DNA of 9,486 nucleotides from CAZDUS01 sp964609375 (GTDB lineage: Bacteria > Verrucomicrobiota > Kiritimatiellia > CAIKKV01 > CAITUY01): contig CAZSSA010000086.1 in the NCBI GenBank assembly GCA_964609375.1, positions 1 to 9,486 of the forward strand. The letters are read 5' to 3'. The notes below the pieces were generated by a model, which worked only from the letters and a program-made list of their open reading frames with translations, did not search any database and had not been told where the DNA came from. Shown here piece after piece: positions 5,596 through 9,486 of the stretch; within the stretch, counting starts at the first letter, position 1; each line of letters starts with the position of its first letter. Made by a program: the position numbers and the translations under genes.

Positions 5596-7122
5596 ATGGA
5601 AGCGTTTCGCAGCGATAATCTCGTGATCCGGATAATGATTGTTGTTCTTGTGATGGGGGTCGGGACGCTCTGCGGGTGCCGGTCTTCGCGAGATAGCGGA
5701 GCGGAGGCTGTTGTTATTGATTGGAATCCCCCAGCGGTTACCTTCGATGCGTCAAGTCATCAAGACAGTATACCGCTTGTCTTATCCTCCCTCGTGAACT
5801 CTGCCAAACATAATAATCCAGAGCTACTGGCATTGCGCGAAGCGATGGAAGTGGCACGCGCGGAGGCGGTTACTGTTACTGGGCTCCGGAACCCGGAGTT
5901 GCGCGTTGAATACAATGAGGGGAATCAAGTGACTGAGCGCACTTGGTATGGCAATGGGGCGGGGATCGGTACGCCTCCTGAATGGTTGCCGCTTAAATCC
6001 GTCAGTGATCGGACGGTTGAGTCGGATGGAACCCGTTATACATTGCGACTGTACCCGCCCAATCCATGGTTGATGAGAGTTCAAGGAGGGGGGACGCGGG
6101 CGCGGTTTGCGGCGGCCTCGGCAGATCTGCAGGCGGCAGAATGGCAGGCGGAATGTGCGATTGGCAGTATGTTGACGGAGATTCTTGGAATCCAACGCGA
6201 GTTGGAAATTGTCAGGAATCAATCGGTTTTGCGGCGGGATTATTTGGCGGCGGTGCAATTACTGGTGAATCAACAGCAGGCGACGGCGCTAGATGAGTTG
6301 GATGCTGATCAGCGACAAATGCGAGCTGAGGATGACGCCGCCGTCTTGGAACAGGCACTGTTGGATCGGTACACCCAGTTGTCGGTTATGGTTGGTGCGC
6401 CTGTTCAAGAAACGCCGTTTGGCGGTGGCGTGGGTGTTAATGAGTCGACCGTGTCAATTACTCCGGAGATGGCGCGTACGCTGCGAGGCCGGTTGGTGGA
6501 GGCACGGGCGGATGTCATGGCGGCTTACTGGAGGCATCAGGATGCGCTGGCGTTATGGCGTGAAAAGCGGATAGGGCGAATGCCTTGGTTTACTTATCTG
6601 CAGGGGAGTTATGCGAAATCCGACTCAAGTGACCAGGTGGATGCGGTGGGGCGGCAATCTTTCAACGCTGACTTGATCACACCGTCGAGTGTTGTTTCTG
6701 CCGACAATGATGACGATGAAGCTTGGAGTATTGAAGCTGGCCTGGAGATTCCTGTTTTTGCCTTTCATGGTGGTGCCACGCGAATTCAGCAGGCGAACGT
6801 CAAGCGATATGCCGTGGCGTTGCGTGAGTCGGTGCGGAAGGCCCAGACTGAATTCGATATGGCCTATCAAGGATGGTTAACGGCTGTTGCGCGGGCGGAG
6901 GCGGCTAGTCGTGGGACTGATGTTCGACAGGCAAAAGCGACTGAGCTTATCCGCAAACTGGACAGCGCGGGCGGGATGGGGCCTGAGGCGCGGTTGAAGG
7001 TTGATGAAATGATTTTACAACTGAAGCGAGCGGAGATTCAGGCCGTCCGGGTGAGGGATATGGCGTGGTGGAGGTTACAGGGAAGCGCGGGTGTCCGGCT
7101 CAATAATCGAGTGGCAGAGTAG
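5596..7122 (+). CDS. TolC-like outer-membrane efflux lipoprotein
   Basis: A 508-residue member of the outer-membrane factor group, predicted to form the trimeric exit duct. The N-terminus has a hydrophobic segment (9-25) and a lipobox LCGC with Cys28 as the lipidated residue, as in many efflux outer-membrane proteins. The two-fold pattern of the family is visible: a first helical/strand unit with NNPELLALREAMEVARAEAVTVTGLRNPEL split over 73-102, helices at 168-260, then a second unit with strand AGLEIPVFAF (381-390) and helices 395-440 and 465-492. Between them is a polar segment with an acidic run, ADNDDDEA (369-376), perhaps a surface loop. It follows the adaptor gene by 17 bases and closes the operon. 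No convincing terminator hairpin is seen in the 23 bases before the convergent gene. The substrate cannot be read from the sequence. Confidence 0.88.
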   Translation: MEAFRSDNLVIRIMIVVLVMGVGTLCGCRSSRDSGAEAVVIDWNPPAVTFDASSHQDSIPLVLSSLVNSAKHNNPELLALREAMEVARAEAVTVTGLRNPELRVEYNEGNQVTERTWYGNGAGIGTPPEWLPLKSVSDRTVESDGTRYTLRLYPPNPWLMRVQGGGTRARFAAASADLQAAEWQAECAIGSMLTEILGIQRELEIVRNQSVLRRDYLAAVQLLVNQQQATALDELDADQRQMRAEDDAAVLEQALLDRYTQLSVMVGAPVQETPFGGGVGVNESTVSITPEMARTLRGRLVEARADVMAAYWRHQDALALWREKRIGRMPWFTYLQGSYAKSDSSDQVDAVGRQSFNADLITPSSVVSADNDDDEAWSIEAGLEIPVFAFHGGATRIQQANVKRYAVALRESVRKAQTEFDMAYQGWLTAVARAEAASRGTDVRQAKATELIRKLDSAGGMGPEARLKVDEMILQLKRAEIQAVRVRDMAWWRLQGSAGVRLNNRVAE

Positions 7123-7145
7123 ATCACTCGATCCATGCACTGATG

Positions 7146-7964
7146 CTATTTGGCGATGGGGGATTTTTTGATCCAGCGATCCGTGCCGGGACCTTCGACG
7201 GACCATAAGACTGCCCTGATGTTGGCCACGGGGACGGTGGCTTGGACTTTGGTGGCTAAGGCGCGTTCATCATCCGAAACCCAGACCAGGATTTTCCCGG
7301 ATCGGACAAAGAGACCTTGAAAAGCGGCTTCGGGCTCGATCTTGATACTGCGTACGTCGCCATACGAGGGAAGGTCAACGTCTTCCTTTTTCAGGATGTT
7401 CAGCCATAAGTCATAGACTTTCTCATCGGCCATCACTTTAAAATGTTCACGTGTCCCCAGTTTATAGGTATGGACGCGGAGGGAGTACATTAGGGTTGGG
7501 ATGTCGCGAATATCGGAGGCGATGGGGAATGTCTTTGTTTTGTTTTTGAGCGGGGAGGTCCAGCGTGCGACAAGATTGGTTCGGTCGAAAACGGTGATTT
7601 CGTGGTAACGGTTTTTGCCTTCGCTGATGTTTTTTGTGAACTGAACGGGGAGGAACGTTTCAGGATCAATCAGGCTCTCGATGGTGTCGTCGACAGGATA
7701 GATCGTTTCGATAACTTTGTTGGACAGTGTGCGCATGCGAATGGCCAGAAGGCGACGGCTGTCATGCTGTACCCATTCCGTCCAGCCGATGGCAGTGCCC
7801 ACGGGGATATAACCCCAGTAGAGGCGATAGGTTATTTTCTCGCCGATCGGCCATTTGAAGCCCGGGAGGTATTCAGGAGGATTGGTCACGGGATGCTGAG
7901 CATGGGCTATCGTGATGGTAATGAGAACCAAGGCTAGCCAAGTGAATTTTGGACGCTGAAACAT
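7146..7964 (-). CDS. DUF3108 family periplasmic protein
   Basis: A 272-residue protein from the ATG at 7964-7962, chosen because it gives a standard Sec signal peptide: FQRPK, hydrophobic 9-20, cleavage after AHA (20-22). An in-frame ATG at 8051 has a fair AAGG site, but it would put 29 extra residues before the signal and cover the inverted repeat upstream. DUF3108 landmarks: GEKITYRLYWGYIPVGTA (41-58), YPVDDTIESLIDPETFLPV (89-107), IPTLMYSLR (155-163), and GKILVWVSDDERALATKV (223-240) near the end. The role of the family is unknown; the fold is likely beta-rich and envelope-located. The gene converges on the VTC/TolC operon with 23 bases between stops and is divergent from the sigma-factor gene, so its grouping with either is uncertain. 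Confidence 0.85.
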   Translation of the reverse strand: MFQRPKFTWLALVLITITIAHAQHPVTNPPEYLPGFKWPIGEKITYRLYWGYIPVGTAIGWTEWVQHDSRRLLAIRMRTLSNKVIETIYPVDDTIESLIDPETFLPVQFTKNISEGKNRYHEITVFDRTNLVARWTSPLKNKTKTFPIASDIRDIPTLMYSLRVHTYKLGTREHFKVMADEKVYDLWLNILKKEDVDLPSYGDVRSIKIEPEAAFQGLFVRSGKILVWVSDDERALATKVQATVPVANIRAVLWSVEGPGTDRWIKKSPIAK

Positions 7965-7988
7965 GATTACAGAAAGCCTGAACCGGCG

Positions 7989-8005
7989 TGGCAAGTCAAT
8001 TGCCA
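7989..8005. promoter_or_regulatory. Inverted repeat TGGCAA-N5-TTGCCA, operator-like
   Basis: A perfect six-base inverted repeat with a five-base spacer in the 166-base divergent spacer between the DUF3108 gene and the sigma-factor gene, 25 bases upstream of the preferred DUF3108 start. The arms and spacing suit a dimeric repressor or activator site. A TTGACT hexamer on the minus strand overlaps it, but no -10 element at good spacing was found. Confidence 0.35.
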
Positions 8006-8070
8006 AGTTTTGTCCTTTTCTGGCAGAGGGAAGGGTGTAGAATCGCGCCATATGCAGCCTTGATCGGTGA

Positions 8071-8108
8071 ACAAACGTTTTCTGAAGATTATGGGGCCGA
8101 CAAACGTT
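8071..8108. repeat. Two direct copies of ACAAACGTT upstream of the sigma-factor gene
   Basis: ACAAACGTT occurs at 8071-8079 and 8100-8108, 29 bases apart start to start, close to three helical turns. The second copy ends 22 bases before the ATG at 8131. Each contains the palindrome AACGTT. Same-face spacing suggests a regulator site, possibly for autoregulation, but two nine-base copies could also be coincidental. Confidence 0.35.
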
Positions 8109-8130
8109 GTATCAATAGAAGCGCTTTTTT

Positions 8131-8712
8131 ATGAGGACTTGGCCGGTGAAAGAACGTCGCGGAAGCTCAACAGAAAAAGACGCTCTCGATTCAGGGGAGC
8201 AGGATATGGAACACCTTATTGCCACGCACGAGAGCTGCCTGTTGCGGTATGCCATCGGGATCGTTGGCGATTCCCATGCTGCCCAGGATGTGGTCCAGAA
8301 TGTCTTCATCAAGCTATTCAGGCAATGGCAGCCGGGGATGCAGCCGTCGGCCTCCATTCGGTCATGGCTGTATCGTGTGACTCATAACGAGGCGATTGAT
8401 CATTTGCGACGGGAAAAACGGCGGTTCTTCCTGCATGCGAGACAGGCCGAAGCCTGTGCGGCCGCTGACCCGCCGGGCATGACGGAGGATGCTCGGATGG
8501 AAGTGGTGATGGGGGCGGTGGGGCGGTTGCCTGAAGCGGAACGACAGGTGGTATTGCTACGGCTGCAGGAGGGGCTTTCGTATCAGGAAATCAGCAGGAT
8601 CACGGGGCGGAGCGAGGGGAATGTGGGGTGTTTGCTTCATCATGCGGTGCGGAAGCTCGGGAAATGGGTGAAGTCGCCGAGTGCTGTCCAGAATGGGGGG
8701 GATCGGCCATGA
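8131..8712 (+). CDS. ECF-family RNA polymerase sigma factor
   Basis: Region 2 spans about 27-97: LLRYAIGIVGD (37-47), DVVQNVFIKLF (53-63, region 2.2) and SWLYRVTHNEAIDHLRR (78-94, regions 2.3-2.4). Region 4 spans about 123-177: GRLPEAERQVVLLR (131-144) and the helix-turn-helix LSYQEISRITGRSEGNV (149-165). The two-region layout and size match an extracytoplasmic-function sigma factor. The start is unsettled. ATG 8131 gives 193 residues with a weak ribosome site. GTG 8146 has GAGG upstream. ATG 8206 has a very good GGGGAG site but leaves almost no residues before region 2.1. The stop overlaps the next start (ATGA at 8709-8712), the usual arrangement with a cognate anti-sigma factor. Its regulon cannot be deduced here. 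Confidence 0.92.
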   Translation: MRTWPVKERRGSSTEKDALDSGEQDMEHLIATHESCLLRYAIGIVGDSHAAQDVVQNVFIKLFRQWQPGMQPSASIRSWLYRVTHNEAIDHLRREKRRFFLHARQAEACAAADPPGMTEDARMEVVMGAVGRLPEAERQVVLLRLQEGLSYQEISRITGRSEGNVGCLLHHAVRKLGKWVKSPSAVQNGGDRP

Positions 8713-9486
8713 AATGCGATCAAGTGGAACTTTTGCTAGTGGATGACCTTCGCGGGGACCTGGCTCCGACTGTGGCGGAACAGGTCAGGGCGCATGTGCA
8801 ACAGTGTGCGTCTTGCCGGGCCATGCGGGAGGAGATGGAGGGGACGCTGGGGGTGCTGGTGGAGGGATTCAAGACGGCTAAGGATCAGGGTTTGAAGTTA
8901 GATGATTTGCATCGCGGGCGGATCATGCTATCGCGGAAGCAGAAGGCCGGAACCGGATGGTGGTTATTAAAGGCGGCGGCACTGGTGTTGGCGCTCGGCG
9001 GGCTGGCGGGGATGCTGATGCCGGCGCTGAGCATGAGTCGATCGAAAGCCCGGGATGTGTCGGTGCGCTGTGAGCAGAGGATGAAGGATATGGCGCCGGC
9101 CTGTGCCGTAGTTGAGTCAAGTGCGTCTGCCGATCGTGATGTCAGCGGATTATCGGAAGAAGCTCCAGACGCTACAAGGCCAGGAACAACACCGCCGGCA
9201 CCGGAAAGGCATTCCCAGCGGATGCTACTGGCTGGAATGGATAAGCGGGATGGTAAGCCAGCCACCATGCTGCTGGATGAGGTTGGTCCATTGTCGACGC
9301 CTCAAGAGCATGTGAATGGGCAAGTGCAGGTGGATGGGGAGGTCAGCCGTGCGGCGGATGGACGCATGGAAACGCGCACCTATTTTGGCGGGAGGAAGGT
9401 TTATAATGCCAAGAAGGCAGCAACTGATTCCGGAGAGAAAATCGCGGAGCAAATGATTGCAATGGTGCCAATCGAGCAAAAACTAG
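8709..9486 (+). CDS. Zinc-finger anti-sigma factor, incomplete at the right edge
   Basis: The reading frame opens at the ATG overlapping the sigma-factor stop and stays open for 259 codons to the window end. The N-terminus has a ZAS-type zinc site: Cys3, His29, Cys33 and Cys36 in HVQQCASC (Hx3Cx2C). A helical segment follows (38-60), then one membrane segment (about 84-105, from WWLLKAAALVLAL). The C-terminal side should be extracytoplasmic. It carries two cysteines (121 and 132), a Pro/Thr-rich linker (about 150-170) and a polar region with repeated GQVQVDGEV-like strands. The family role is to hold the sigma factor at the membrane until a signal releases it. More than 150 visible residues beyond the membrane exceed the short tail of simple anti-sigma factors, so a sensor or enzymatic domain may continue past the edge. 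Confidence 0.85.
   Translation, partial: MKCDQVELLLVDDLRGDLAPTVAEQVRAHVQQCASCRAMREEMEGTLGVLVEGFKTAKDQGLKLDDLHRGRIMLSRKQKAGTGWWLLKAAALVLALGGLAGMLMPALSMSRSKARDVSVRCEQRMKDMAPACAVVESSASADRDVSGLSEEAPDATRPGTTPPAPERHSQRMLLAGMDKRDGKPATMLLDEVGPLSTPQEHVNGQVQVDGEVSRAADGRMETRTYFGGRKVYNAKKAATDSGEKIAEQMIAMVPIEQKL

Noticed and set aside
7117..7129. Short dyad GAGT...ACTC at the end of the TolC-like gene as a bidirectional terminator
   Set aside because: Only four base pairs and no U tract on either strand.
7602..7937. Open frame of 111 codons on the plus strand opposite the DUF3108 gene
   Set aside because: Antisense to a well-supported DUF3108 domain; no plausible start context.

Overview
The window reads as chromosomal DNA of a diderm (Gram-negative-type) bacterium of moderately high GC. 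It encodes several predicted lipoproteins, Sec signal peptides, an outer-membrane beta-barrel candidate, a TolC-like outer-membrane factor and a periplasmic adaptor. The gene mix is compatible with the PVC group (Verrucomicrobiota/Kiritimatiellota-like), but that placement is an impression and not a demonstrated assignment. There are no rRNA or tRNA genes, insertion sequences, CRISPR arrays or phage genes. No gene-free stretch exceeds about 170 bases.

Left block, minus strand (about 1-2769). A short lipoprotein gene (2524-2769) is followed by a tight cluster: a DUF3570-type beta-barrel protein (1022-2407), an ApbE-type FAD:protein FMN transferase (82-1014), and the start of another lipoprotein (1-101, cut by the edge). 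ApbE transfers FMN to Thr/Ser in short SGA(T/S) motifs on extracytoplasmic proteins. The DUF3570 protein encoded directly upstream carries such a motif (SGAT, residues 72-75) just after its signal peptide, so enzyme and substrate may be encoded side by side. The ApbE itself departs from the family at a metal-binding position.

Central block, plus strand (2880-7122). Four closely packed genes encode a VTC-family polyphosphate polymerase-like enzyme, a DUF4956 membrane protein, an HlyD-like membrane-fusion protein and a TolC-like outer-membrane lipoprotein. No ABC, RND or MFS pump gene is present. The arrangement suggests that polymerase plus DUF4956 take the place of the usual inner-membrane pump, giving a candidate machine that makes polyphosphate (or a related polyanion) from cytosolic nucleotide and passes it through the periplasm to the outside. 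This is the most interesting hypothesis in the window.

Right block (7146-9486). A DUF3108 periplasmic protein (minus strand) converges on the central operon with 23 bases between the genes. After a 166-base divergent spacer holding an inverted and a direct repeat, an ECF sigma factor (8131-8712) is followed by its overlapping zinc-finger anti-sigma factor (8709 to the right edge, incomplete). The anti-sigma factor has one membrane segment and a long extracytoplasmic part. Together the genes point to envelope-located chemistry (flavinylation, polymer synthesis/export, surface signalling).
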